Source of the DNA: Adiantum capillus-veneris
Lineage: Eukaryota; Streptophyta; Polypodiopsida; Polypodiales; Pteridaceae
Direction of reading: 5' to 3'
Length of the DNA: 64,000 bases
NCBI GenBank assembly: GCA_014529385.2
Contig: CM043942.1
Coordinates: 108,829,141-108,893,140 of the forward strand
This document shows, piece by piece, positions 33,236-44,663 of this stretch. Positions within the stretch are counted from its first letter, which is position 1, and the number at the start of each line of letters is the position of its first letter. The translations under genes and the position numbers were made by a program. The notes beneath the pieces were generated by a model. It did no database searches. It saw only the letters and a program-made list of their open reading frames with translations, and was not told where the DNA came from.

Positions 33236-35760
33236 TTTTTCTATGTAATTTTTTATGGGATTGCAGCCACATACCCATTTGCTTGGCACAGGAGTTGAAT
33301 TTTAAATTTGGAACTGTCATTTTGACCTTGAGAAAACACCAAGGCTCCAGCGCGCGCAAGCTTTTTAACAAATATTTGTTTAGAGAGGGAACGTTGGAAC
33401 GTAGTGCATAGGAGAAGGGAGGTTGTGCGAGTTCGTAACGTGACGCTTGAGGGCTAAGGGCTACCCACAACTTACGAGGCCTGAGGGTTGCAAAGGGAAT
33501 GTTTCAAGGCGTGAGGGTTGGTACTCGGAAGCCTTGAGGGTTGAGACAACCTACACATGATGTTGGAGCCGCAAGCCTAATATTGCCTCTACAGTCGATT
33601 TTCTCATAGCTACCTCTCTCACAATGACCAGTTCATGATCAAAACCATGAGAAAAGCCGAGATCAAAACTCAAGGTATGCTTAAGTTACCAGTAATCCAT
33701 TATTTTCTATTTGCAGATAATGGTGTTGGTTTTGTTCTTTCTTTGAGATTTGCAATATATTCTGAGCTAGTTGAGGACCGAGGTATGTCGATATCTTTGT
33801 TTCACTACGTCGTAGAATAAATTAACGGGTTTGAGATTTTTTTTTAAAATAGGTTAAAATTTAAGAATTCTTTGAAAAACCGGTTAATATTGGGCTTAAC
33901 TCGCCTTCGCCACCCGAGTGTATCTCCAGTATTAATGTTATTTTTAATGGCAATTGGCTCGGAGTTTCTCCATTCGTGTGCAATGTTTAATGGAATTGCA
34001 CTCACAAACCCATTTGCCTGGCATAGGACTTGAATTCTAATTTTAAAAGTGTCATTTTGACATTGAGAACACCTCAAAGTAACCGCACACGAGAAACGAA
34101 AAAGTTATAGCAAAAAAAACCTTAGAATGTAGCCGAGGGTTATTGCTCGTTGCCCCTAATCCGATCAATCTCATCTCCTCGCCCTCGTCGCTTGCCTTCG
34201 CCACCCACCACCACTCATCTTTGTTCTGCTTCACCGTCTGAGCATTGCTTGCTCCCACCAAGGTGATTTCTTATCGTTTGCAGAGAAACGACCATTGAGA
34301 GCGTTGATTGGTCGCGACCACTGCTCGCCTTCGATGCCTTCGCCACCCGAGTGTTGCATGCTCCCAGCTTGTACTCTCGTCTCCCCATCATCGTCGGTTT
34401 CCTTCGCCATCCACCATTGCTTGCCTTCGCTGCACCGTTCGCCCCCACCACTCGAGTGCATCTCCAATTAATGTTATTTTTAATGGCCAAAATTACATTC
34501 TTAGCTAGATTCCGAGATTCCTTCGCCATCCACCATTGCTTGCCTTCGCTGCACCGTTCACCCCCACCACTCGAGTGCATCTCCAATTAATGTTATTTTT
34601 AATGGCCAAAATTACATTCTTAGCTAGATTCCGAGATTGCCCAAAAGAATACTATCGAGATTTAATGTTATTTTTATTGGCTAAAAGTGCAAATTCCTAG
34701 GTAGATTCCCCACCTGCAATCCGCTCACTCTCGTCTTCACGTCCTCGTCGGTTGCCTTCGCCACCCACCATCGCTCGCCTTCATCGCAGCGTTCACCTTT
34801 GTCACCCGAGTGTATCTATGGTTTTTAATGTTATTTTTAATGGCATTTGGCTCGGAGTTTCTCCATTCTTGTGCAGTGTTTAATGGGATTGCACTCACAA
34901 ACCCCATTGCCTGGTAGGGGAGTTGAATTCTAATTTTCAAAGTGTCATTTTGACATTGAGAACGCCTCAAGTTAAATGCACACGAGAAACGAAAAAGTTA
35001 ACGCAAAAAAAACCTTCGTTGCAGATAATTGCTATTGCTCGTTGCCCGTAATCCAGTCAATCTCATCTCCTCGCCCTCGTCGCTTGCCTTCGCCACCCAG
35101 ATCCGCTCGACTTTGTTCGGCTTCACCACCGAGCATTGCTTGTTCCCACCTTGATTTTTTTTTTATTGTCTGCCGAGAAACGACCGTCAAGAGTGTTAAT
35201 TGGTGGCCACCAACGCTTGCCTTTGTCTCCTTTGCCACCCAAGCGTTGCTCGCTCCCACCTTGCACTCTAGTCTCCCCATCCTCGTGGGTTGCCTTCGCT
35301 ACCCACCATCGTTCGCCTTCGCCACACTGTTCGCCTTCGCCGCTCAAGTGCATCTCCGGTTTTTAATGTTATTTTTAATGGCCAAAATTGCAAATTCTTA
35401 GCTAGATTCTGAGTTTTGCTATAACAATACTATCAAAAATTAAAGTTATTTTTATTGGGAAAAAAATGCAAATTCTTAGGCAGATTCCGAGCTTGCCTAG
35501 AAGAACGGTGCCAAAATATACAAATTTTAATTTGAACCGGCAAATGCTCTAATTTTTCCAAGTGTCCGAGCTCTTCCAATTTCCAGTTTTAAAAAAACTT
35601 ATTTATAGTGTTCAAGTTTAATTAGAAGATGGATGTTTGCTGTTTTTTATTTTTGTGCAATGTTTAATGGGATTGCACTCACACCCCCCTTTGTCTGACA
35701 CAGGAGTTGAATTTTCAAAGTGTCACTTTGATAATGAGAACACCTCAAGGTGGCTGCACA
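33236..35760. repeat. Degenerate tandem repeat, four units of about 0.74-0.89 kb
   Basis: The phrase GGGATTGCACTCACAAACCC, followed by CAGGAGTTGAATT and GTGTCATTTTGACATTGAGAA, recurs near 33257, 33992, 34884 and 35669. In the last three units GCACACGAGAAACGAAAAAG and CGTCGCTTGCCTTCGCCACC follow. The block CGCTTGCCTTCGCCACC also recurs at shorter range. Short proline-rich frames here come from the repeat and not from a gene. Confidence 0.75.
34401..34638. repeat. 119-bp near-perfect tandem duplication
   Basis: 34401-34519 and 34520-34638 begin CCTTCGCCATCCACCATTGC and end CTAGATTCCGAGATT. I see one difference (CGTTCGCCCCC against CGTTCACCCCC). Its near identity inside an otherwise degenerate repeat shows a recent duplication. 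Confidence 0.9.
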
Positions 35761-36178
35761 CGAGAAACAAAAATCTTAACGTAAAAAAACCTTCAAATGT
35801 AGCCAAGGATTGTTTGTTGTTGCTCGTAATCTGGCCACGCTCATCTCCTCGCCTGCGTCGCTTGCCTTCGCCACCCACCACCGCTCGATTTTCTCGGCTT
35901 CACCGCCCGCTTGTTCCTGCCTTGATTTCTTGTTGCTTGTAGAGAAATGACCGTCGAGAGCGTCGTTTGGTGCCCACAATCGCTCGCCTTCGTTGTCTTC
36001 ACCACCCAAACGATGCTCGCTCCCACCTTGTATTTTTTTGTTGCTTGCCGAGCGACAATCTTCGAGAAAGTCGATTGGCGCAGATTGCCGACCTTCGAAT
36101 GGCGTGCGGACACACCAGTGTTAGAAAAAAGCCGGGGCACACTGTATTTTGGAGTGTAAGGAGACCTCTCTCTCTCTC

Positions 36179-36256
<78 letters not shown>

Positions 36257-36344
36257 AAACTGAACCTGTCTCTAGCGGCTCAGCTCCAAGCACCCCCAGA
36301 AGGCAAGGAGGGAAGTAGTTGCTGGTCGATGGGCCATTACCTCT

Positions 36345-36414
<70 letters not shown>

Positions 36415-36546
36415 ACGATGAGGAGTTGCTGCTCATTACTACAGTGGCTCTTCAGTGCACGCACCCAAGCCTACACTCTCTTGACTACACCACTGGCCCT
36501 CCAGTGCGCACACCCACACCCACAATGACGTGCGAGCATGCATATA

Positions 36547-36583
<37 letters not shown>

Positions 36584-36759
36584 GATGCACTACACTGTGC
36601 TCTGCGAGTTGTCGACCTGCACAAACACACACACACACACACACTCTCAGCGCAATGCAAAACTGACCGATGCAGTACACAACGCTTTGCGAGTTGTTGA
36701 CCTGCACAAACGCACGCACACACTCTCAGCGCAATGCAAAACTGGACGATGGTGCCACT

Positions 36760-36841
<82 letters not shown>

Positions 36842-37015
36842 CTTGACTCGTGAGTCTCCGGCCTGTAGATCAGTGTGGATAGAGGCAAGAAGCAGGCCCC
36901 ATGCCACTGTACACATGCACACACACACACACACACACACAGAGCTCCTAACTCATGAGTCTCCGGCCTGTAGATCAGCGTGGATAGAGGTGAGAAGCAG
37001 GCCCCATGCCACTGT

Positions 37016-37099
<84 letters not shown>

Positions 37100-37184
37100 C
37101 CTGTGCGCAGTGTACTGGCCCAATGGTGGCTCTACAGATGAGCGTGGATAGAGGCGAGAAGCAGGCCCCAATATAGAGAGAGAA

Positions 37185-37231
<47 letters not shown>

Positions 37232-37304
37232 CCTGCGCGCAGTGTACTGGCCCAATGGTGGCTCTGCAGATGAGCGTGGATAGAGGCGAGAAGCAGGCCC
37301 CAAT

Positions 37305-37397
<93 letters not shown>

Positions 37398-37609
37398 CAT
37401 CCCTGGCAGGTATTTGCAGCAGTGCAAAAGGTGCACACACGCGCACGTAGATCACATCACCATAGCCAATTTTCAGCCTTGCAGAGAGCGCATCTTTTTG
37501 CGAGGTCTTCGGAAGCCATTAATAGTGTGCTCATTGTGCTGCAAAAGAAGCGAGAGGGAGACACGTGGGTGTCCTCTTTGGCCTCAAAATTTCCAAGGCG
37601 TTTCATATA
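35761..37609. repeat. Compound microsatellite/minisatellite at the Helitron 5' end
   Basis: CT tracts at about 36165-36253 and 36347-36413, CA tracts near 36548-36582 and 36625-36645, and GA tracts at 36764-36839, 37029-37097, 37180-37229 and 37305-37396. Between the GA tracts a unit of about 75 bases containing GTGGATAGAGGCGAGAAGCA and GGCCCCA recurs four times (near 36865, 36975, 37140 and 37270). A second unit with GAGTTGTTGACCTGCACAAA occurs twice (36605 and 36695). Confidence 0.85.
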
Positions 37610-38894
37610 TAGGATGCCCTTCTTGGAGCAAGACTACTCCAAGGCAATCTCCACAAGCATCACATTGGACCTCAAATGGCTTTGAGAGGTTCGGTAGTGT
37701 AAGTACTAGTTTGGAGGTAAGCTTTTCTTTAAGTTTATCAAAAGCATTCTGCTCTTTAGCAGTCCATGCATACCTAACGTTCTTTTTTGTTATGTAATGG
37801 TCCTGCTATTTGAGAGAGTTTTTCTATGAAGCATCTATAGCATGCGTACATACTAATAAAGCTTCGTAGCTCATGTAGATTCCTTGGGTTAGGCCATCCT
37901 TTCATTACCTCTACTTTTGATGGACCCATATGGATACCATCTTGAGAGATAATGTGACCTAAGTATTGAATCTCTTGAAGGAAAAATTCACTCTTCTTTT
38001 GGTTAATGAAACGTTTATTCTCCCTCAGAGCTTGAAAGATTACCTAGAGATGTTTCTTATGCTCCTCGAGAGAATTGGAGTAGATAATGATATCATCAAA
38101 GAATACTCCAGTGAACTTGCGGTAGGGCCTATAATTTTTCTCCATTAGACAGTTGAATATGGCCAGAACAGTTGTCAAACCAAAAGGCACGACAAGATAT
38201 TCATAAAGACCAAACGTTGTGTGAAAAGTAGTCTTTACAATATCTTCATTCACTATCCTTATTTGATGATAGCCACTTTTTAGGTCAATCCTACTGAAGT
38301 AGGTAGAGCCTTGTAACTTATCAAACAGATCTTCTACCCGCAGTACGGGAAATCTTATTTTTGATAGTGATCCGGTTTAGTGCTCTATAGTCGACACACA
38401 TGTATTTTGAAACCCCCGTGTCTGCGTGCTCGTTTGGTCGATATGTGTTGTCTTTCCTTTTGCAATAGTAGGACTGGTGAACAAAAGGGAGAGGAACTAG
38501 GCCTCACCATCTACTTATTCACCAGTTCATGCACTTGCCTCATAATCTCCTCTTGTTGAGCTTGAGAAACTCTATAAGGAGGCTTATTAGTAGGCAGTGA
38601 GCTCCCAGGTAGAAGCTCTCTTCTATGGTCATCATCCCATTGTTTTGGAGGTAACTCCATAGGGATGTCATCGATAAAAACATCTTGGAATCTATTTAGA
38701 AAATCAAACAACTCTAACTCTTCTTGATTCCTACCATTGTGATTTGGTAAAACATTAGGATTATTTGGAGACTCTTTGACAAAAATCATATACGAGGAAA
38801 TCGAGCTTTTCATTGACTTATCAAAAGCAGGTGAATTTACAAGAGGTATAGTACGACCCGACTCATTGGCATCTATATACATGTTCTTTTCCAT
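37610..38894 (-). pseudogene. Gypsy A reverse transcriptase and start of RNase H
   Basis: Minus-strand pieces of Ty3/gypsy RT. 38511-38894 reads PPYRVSQAQQEEIMRQVHEL. Then come PSSSPFCSPVLLLQK and VDYRALNRITIKNK, and 38044-38253 contains YLVVPFGLTTVLAIFNCLME and GVFFDDIIIYSNSLEEHKKH, with the catalytic DD pair. From 37800 down the reading is EQNAFDKLKEKLTS and FEVQCDACGDCLGVVLLQEG, which holds the first RNase H aspartate and runs into the Helitron junction at 37610. Several frameshifts and stops make it inactive. Confidence 0.88.
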
Positions 38895-38915
38895 GTAGGT
38901 GAAATAAATGCTCCT

Positions 38916-39356
38916 TTAAGGGAACTTCATGTTGGCAACCATGTGGTTGAACCATTCTACCCCTAGGATAACATCCTCATGTTGGAGAGGGGAGATGAAA
39001 AAGTCTTCTTTGTCGACGTAGCTTTGGACACGAAGCCTCAACTTCCCAATCAAGGGAGTAACGGAGGCTTGTTGTCCCTTGAAAGCTTCATCAACAGTTA
39101 CAGTATCTCCCATTTCAAAATCTTGAATGCACAGCTTAGTGGCCAACTCTGTTGATATGAAGTTGTGAGTAGAGCCAGGGTCAAAAAGGATGAAGGCATC
39201 ATGCTCCCTCACCTTTCCCCAAGCATAGGAAAGGGATGACCCTTTGCAATGAGCATCCTCTTTTGGAGCTTCGACCGTGGAAGCTCTAGGAGTCTCATTG
39301 CGTGCATTTCTTTTGGGGCAAGTACGGTAACCATGCACTTGCTCCCCACACTTCAA
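38916..39356 (-). pseudogene. Gypsy A gag zinc knuckle and protease
   Basis: Begins with a CX2CX4HX4C knuckle (CLKCGEQVHGYRTC), just after an in-frame TGA that separates it from the upstream gag frame. The retropepsin core is AFILFDPGSTHNFISTELAT (D-P-G in place of D-[ST]-G) with VILGVEWF downstream. The frame of 146 residues is open and typical in length for this part of gypsy polyproteins. It is followed by the RT pieces. Confidence 0.82.
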
Positions 39357-39371
39357 ACATTTATGATCCTT

Positions 39372-40649
39372 TCAAAAAGCCTCCAGCTCTTTAGGAGACA
39401 ATTTATTTTTACCTTTGTAAACTCCCTTCTCCTTGGTCTTGTTGTTGTTGTTGTTGTTGGAGTTACCTTGGGAAGAGTTTTGAGCATTCATCTTCCCTCT
39501 TGAATCATTTCGGTCTTTGTTCTCGATGGGCTTGGCATTCCTTTTAGCCCCTTGTTGGAAATTAATGCGAGAAGCAACCATAGTGTGGTGGATTACTTCG
39601 GTGGTAGTACTAGGCCGTTGTGAGTTGACATACTCTACCATTTCTTCAGGTAATCCCGCACAAAATCTTTGCTTTTGCTTGGCAAAGTCTATCGAAAGGT
39701 TGTAGCTTTGAGATGTAAATCCCAAAACTTGTCTACATGTTTGTGGATAGACTTGTTGGAGAGTAGCTTCAAACTCCACCATTCGGTGACCACTTTATCT
39801 TTGGAGTCGCTTGCAAGAAATTGTTTCATGATGGGAAATCGTAGAGTTTTCCATGTCTTTGGAGCTTTGACATTGCCACGAAGGCTAGCCCAACATTTTC
39901 AAGAAGATTTTTGAAAGTGCATAACTACATGGCGTAGCTTGGAGGACCCTATGAAACCCTCATCTCCAAAGCCCACATCAAATTGTTGGGATGAAGGCCA
40001 ATACTTTGTCAGTAGCACCAAAGGTTCCATCATAGGTGAGAAAAGAGATATTCTTTCCTCCATCTTTGAACTTCTTAAGCTCGTGGGACCTTTTCCAAGC
40101 AGGATAGGATTTGCGATGTCCTCTCCTCTTCTATTCTCTAGTATAATAGTTGCTACTTGCGTTGGAAGAGGAGGAGAGTGATGAAGAAGGAGAAGAGGGT
40201 GACCTCTTTCTCACCTTTTTCTTCCTTTGTTTCCTCTCTTCCCTTTCAGAGTGACGAGGAGAAGGGCTACAGGATGATCTTTTCCTCTTGGGAGGAGTTG
40301 GGGATCGTTGAGACGGCCGTCTTCATGAAGCCACATCTTCAAAGGAATTCAGAGATTCACTTCTTTCTCGTTCATTGGATTCCTCCTCTTCTCTTATCGA
40401 AGAGAGTCTTCTTTTGGAAGTCTCAACAAGGGGCTTCCTAAGCTCTCTCTCTTTTGGGAGAGGTAGGGAAATCCAATAAGCACGAAATTGTTGAATAACT
40501 TTGGCTTTCAAGGCAAGGTTGCACATAGCTTGTTGCAACCTAGCAACAAGAATATAGTCCACAAACATTGGGGCATTATCAGTAGCACCTTCATGTGCAA
40601 AATCAAAGTTGTTAACATTCATTCTACTCTCTTTATTATTGTCAGCCAT
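39372..40649 (-). pseudogene. Gypsy A gag
   Basis: The N-terminal frame 40323-40649 starts MADNNKESRMNVNNFDFAHE. The C-terminal frame 39372-39782 contains YNLSIDFAKQKQRFCAGLPE, the PTTTTEVI-type linker, and an asparagine run from a (GTT)n tract near 39440, ending KNKLSPKELEAF. The middle (39783-40322) is frameshifted and rich in charged residues. Gag packages element RNA; this copy is dead. Confidence 0.7.
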
Positions 40650-41037
40650 GCTAGCTAAACTTATGTATATGCTACTTTGTGCTTTGGTAACCTCAAAAAC
40701 CTTAGTTTCTTCTCTTCTTTACCTTTGAAAGTTAGCTCTCAAGCAGCCACACCGATGGTTTTGAGACTATTGACTGCAAAGCATAATGGAGAGGTCTAAC
40801 ATTGATCAGTTGATTATGATTCCTGTTGAGCTTGCTAGTAGCTCAATAATGGTTAAGTGGAAGGCAAGCTGCAAAAGACTCCATTATTAAGTCTATAGTT
40901 CCCAACGGTGTACCTCAAACTAAGTCCTTTTCAACCAAGATAATAGATCCTATCCCACTTACCCTCTTGCAAACAGGTCCAACCTTTCATGACAACTTAA
41001 GGACCTCTCTTCTTAAGCAAGAAAAAAGAAACCAATA

Positions 41038-41049
41038 GCTCTGATAGCA
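41038..41049 (-). promoter_or_regulatory. Gypsy A primer-binding site (initiator tRNA-Met type)
   Basis: GCTCTGATAGCA matches the plant initiator tRNA-Met end GCTCTGATACCA with one difference. It lies one base before the LTR start TGTAATGG at 41051. Confidence 0.8.
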
Positions 41050-41050
41050 A

Positions 41051-42653
41051 TGTAATGGAATATGGCTATAACATTGACTGTATCGGAAATTGAAATAATA
41101 AAAATGAGCATTTCCTTTAAGATAATTCTTGAAGAGCATAAGAAGAGTAATTGATTCAAGGTAGCAAGATGAACATTACACCTAATTAGCCTAGCATGAA
41201 AAATACTTGTAAAACGGAGAGAGAAAGGGCTAGAGAAATTGACAACAGTTGAGGACCGGATTTATGTGGAGCCGGTCCCCCCTCCAAAAGGCTTTTGTAT
41301 TGTAGATTCCCTCATAAAGAGAGACTTGGTACAATACAAGGTTGTGTTCCTTGATCTCGTTGGTGCAATGAAGATGGTAGACTTCATACACCAAAATTAT
41401 GCCCATAATTAACTTGCAAAAGCATGAACATATCCTTGGCCTCAATCCCAAGACCTGAAACACCTTCAAAGGTGGAGAGAGCTAGCAGGGAGTGAGGGAA
41501 GGGAAGCAGAAGAAGAATTAACATACGAGAAAGAAATAAAATCCTCACATGTTATTACTCTTGTTGCTTAGCATAGCATAATAGCATAGTAATGGAAATT
41601 AAGGAGAAGGAAAGCATGCATTTTGGAGCATGGCTCTTGGTTGGATTTACATTCCATAGCCAAGAGTTGTTGGTGTAGGCTCTCCACTTCTCAAGCCTGG
41701 AGAAGGATATGGAGTTCTTGCGCAACACACCATGAGAATGAGAGTGTGTGTGAGTGAGTGAGAGGGGGTATATGGTCAAGCACACCCCCTCCTTGCTTGG
41801 GTTGACCCCTCCTTGTAACTCATGCTTGAAGCTCATTGGCCCATGTCAAGCCTAGCCAATCACAAGCCTAGGTCATTTCAAGCAATAGAGGTAGCCGTTG
41901 GACAAGTGTCCTCCTTTCCCCTTTGAGAGAGAGGGCTTGAATAATGCTTAAACAATTATTTAAACAAACTAAATTCTCATTGGACCCCTTAAGAGGCCAA
42001 CGAATAGGCTTTAGGCACCTTATGAGGGCAAGATGGGGAGGAGCTTGACATGTGTCCTTGCTGTCTCTTTAGACGTGGTTTGGCTTGAGTGAGTGTGTGT
42101 GTGTTCTCTCTCATGCACCTACTTGTAGGGCTTACTCCCCCTTGTGTAGGGATGTTGTTGACTTTCTGGAACACCTCCAACCCCTCAAGCACCTTAGTCA
42201 AGAAGTACCTTAGTCATAAAGCATGACAAGCACCTCAAGGGGCCTTAGTCATAAAGCATGACAACACTTCAAGCACCTTAATCATAAAGCACGACAAGCA
42301 CCTCAAGCACCTTAGTCATCTCAAGGACGACAAGCACCTCAAGCACATGCTTAGCTTGTCTAAGGTCTAAAACACCCTAAGTTCCTAGGTCTAAGAACTT
42401 TTAACACTAACTTTGGAGGTCTTTAATGAAGCTAACCCTAAGGTCTTTTAAGATCCATTATCTGGTCATTGCTTTTTGATAGACCATCTCCCTTTTGGAC
42501 CCGTTGCCTTCTCTCCCTTTGGTCCCGGGTTGAGATATACCTAAAAGCACATGTCTATTATCTAACTCTTCTTCTCGTTTATTTTTCCACATTAAATGAT
42601 CAGTTCAATATGAGAAAATCATTTGGTTTAGTTAGATATTATATTTTGTGACA
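41051..42653 (-). repeat. Gypsy A 5' LTR
   Basis: 1603 bases, starting TGTAATGG after the primer site and ending TTTTGTGACA. The last 141 bases match 1-141. Near 42195-42340 it holds irregular repeats of CAAGCACCTCAAG/CCTTAGTCATAAAGCA. The sequence after 42653 is gag of element B. Confidence 0.82.
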
Positions 42654-43290
42654 ATACAGCCTCAACGACTGCCCAAGTCTATGGTATGATGTTCTTGTCC
42701 TTGAGAGACAACCACCATTTATAGGCCTTGCCTTCCAGAATCAGACTTGTTTGTAGTGCCTTGATTGCATCCGGAGTACGCCGTAAGTCGCGAATCCCTT
42801 CTCACTTGCTGAAAAAGATGTTCACTACATCCTTATTGTGCTCGCACTTCTCTCTTAAAAGGTGGTGGCTTTGTGTTTTTTAACAAATCATCCATCATCC
42901 ACCTCCTTTGGGGTGAGAGAGTGAAGAGAATCTGGAGGGGGACCTTGTGCGTGACCAAGAGGACCCTGCCCCTAGCCCAACAACGTGCTCATGCATGTGT
43001 GTGTCAACAGGGCCCTTGGCTTGCTGTTGCATAAACTGTACCATTAAACTGTGTCAACAAGGCCCTTGGCTTGATGTTACTAACATTTTCATTTAGTGAT
43101 GCAAAATTCTTTTCCATCACCAACATACGTGCTTGAAGTGCTCAAAATTCTTGAATATCAAGCACTTCGTACGCGTCATCTCCTCCCGTAGCTTCACGGC
43201 AGGTACCCTTCGTGAGAGTATCCGACTATCATTGGGAGGATCGGGTGTATGATGCTCGAAATCAAAAGTCATATTGATATTTGAATCCAT
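42654..43290 (-). pseudogene. Gypsy B gag fragment
   Basis: Starts MDSNINMTFDFEHHTPDPPN at 43290. Farther on the typical gag stretch IKALQTSLILEGKAYKWWLS is visible near 42690-42770. Several stops and shifts lie between. It is truncated by the gypsy A LTR. Confidence 0.75.
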
Positions 43291-44107
43291 GGCGACACTA
43301 TGTAATGCTAGTAAAGAAAGAAGAATACCTTGATTCCAAACAAGCTCGTAGCTGTAGCATGCACCGCAGACGCATATAATTAGCCGTGCTAATTACGCTC
43401 GCAACCGTCCAATTTGCTACCTTTTTCGATTTGAAGAGGCTTGCTGGAAAAGACCGTGTCGATGTCGACTGCTAAACCCGGATTTTTTTTTCAGGATTTC
43501 GCTCCGTCGAGCTTCCCCTTCAACTTGGTTCCAAAAAGTTAGAGGACATTGCTTTTAAATTTTAAGAGCGTAAGCTTTGAAATTTTTGCACTGCGATTGT
43601 ATCCGTAATATTTTCAAATTGGCGGCTTGCGGAGGGGTTGCTGTTGCCAAGGTTTGCCGGTATGCGGCTTGAAGCTTTTCTGCAACCCCGTGAGACAAAG
43701 GGGAGATTGTGTCCGTGGGCACCTGCCCTAAATTTCAAAGGTCCTTGCCCTAAGTCCAAAAGCCTTTGTGCGCTTGGTGTGAAAAAACAAGCTTCAAGGT
43801 CTGGGGATGGCGCAACAGAGCCGCCGAGGACGAGAGAGTGGGAGATATGACGCTCTGTTGCAAACCAAGCCAAGCTTGTGTGTCGAGATTTTCTCCTCCC
43901 GGCCTCGTGCTTTGATCAAGCCCGCCTGCACGTGATATGGCAACAATCGATCTTTTCACTCCCCCCCGACCTAGGGTCATTGCATGTGGCCCTGTCCGTT
44001 TTCTTTCTCTGCTACATGTAAAGGATTACTGCACACGACCTTGCTTCCCCAGTGCATGAGCATGCAAAAGTGGGTGGCTCCACACCCCCCTTTCCCAAAA
44101 TAGAACT

Positions 44108-44119
44108 GCTCTGATACCA
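44108..44119 (-). promoter_or_regulatory. Gypsy B primer-binding site (initiator tRNA-Met)
   Basis: GCTCTGATACCA, the exact complement form of the TGGTATCAGAGC primer site, one base before the LTR start at 44121. Confidence 0.9.
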
Positions 44120-44120
44120 G

Positions 44121-44663
44121 TGTGAGGCCTTGGGACTGCCTTGCCTTGATCCCCCGCCCAACCTCCCTTTATAGGCCTTGCCCCTAGGATCCTGTCTCCA
44201 TTGGCAGTCGGCCCTTGGCCCACCAATCCTTGACCTCCAGGGTGGCCCTTGGCCTAACATTCTTGCCTTGGCTATCCTTTGCACTCTTTTCCATTCCATG
44301 TGTGTGCATGTGCTTGTGGATAAGAAGATCATCAAGTAGATTGTGTGTGTGAGAGAGATTGAGAGTAGAGGTTGAGAGGAAGTAGGAAAGTGCCTTGTTT
44401 CCATGCTCTAGCCGGGTTACATGCTCTTAAACTTGAAAATTTAGAAGATGTTTGTCCTAAGCATGAGCTCTATATGACCACACAAGAATGAATCTTCTAG
44501 GCACTTTTGGAGGTAGTATTGTCTTTCAAGTACCTCTAAGTGGCTTCTTTGCCATATTTGTATCGTTCAGCCCCTTCACTATTTTTTACTTTCCCTCTCT
44601 ACAATGGCCAATTCTAGTGAGAGAAAGTCAATTTAAGTGGACCAAAAGTGAAAATTTGTGACA
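44121..44663 (-). repeat. Gypsy B 5' LTR
   Basis: 543 bases, TGTGAGGCC to TTTGTGACA. A minus-strand TATA box (CTATAAAG) lies at about 44167-44174. Its end TTTGTGACA is the same as that of gypsy A. Confidence 0.82.

Larger units (their letters stand above)
2247..37609 (-). mobile_element. Helitron (rolling-circle transposon) with passenger genes
   Basis: A large minus-strand Helitron inserted between A and T of the gypsy A RNase H gene. Its 3' end on the minus strand is CTAG (2247-2250), about 13 bases after a short GC-rich potential hairpin, followed by host T. The 5' end lies at 37609 and begins TATATGAA rather than the usual TC. Inside are the Rep/helicase gene in several pieces, an intact spliced 170-codon gene, two broken passenger genes and satellite-rich DNA. 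Without the nested E1 and E2 elements its own length is about 15.3 kb. The borders come from restoring the host frame and not from comparison with an empty site. Confidence 0.75.
1..42653 (-). mobile_element. Ty3/gypsy chromovirus 'A', interrupted by a Helitron
   Basis: A minus-strand LTR retrotransposon. Gag, protease and RT lie at 37610-40649, RNase H, integrase and chromodomain at 507-2246, with LTR sequence at both ends. The 141 bases at 1-141 align without gaps to 42513-42653, and I count 16 differences (about 89% identity). The order along the minus strand (LTR, primer site, gag, protease, RT, RNase H, integrase, chromodomain, LTR) is the chromovirus order. The coding parts carry stops and frameshifts, so the element is old and dead. 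It interrupts gag of element B on its right side. The 3' LTR continues beyond the left edge of the window. Confidence 0.85.
42654..44663 (-). mobile_element. Gypsy element 'B' (5' end: LTR, primer site, leader, gag start)
   Basis: A minus-strand LTR retrotransposon cut by gypsy A at 42653. The LTR, an exact initiator tRNA-Met primer site, a leader of about 820 bases and the N-terminal gag are present. The rest lies on the far side of gypsy A, outside the window. It is the oldest insertion in the nest by position. Confidence 0.8.

Noticed and set aside
33844-35942. Overlapping proline/alanine-rich ORFs on both strands
   Set aside because: They follow the degenerate tandem repeat and recur with it on both strands. 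No conserved start, no domain.
35841-37455. Several ORFs of 100-240 residues rich in RE, LS or SL
   Set aside because: They are frames through (GA)n and (CT)n tracts, which have no stop in any phase.
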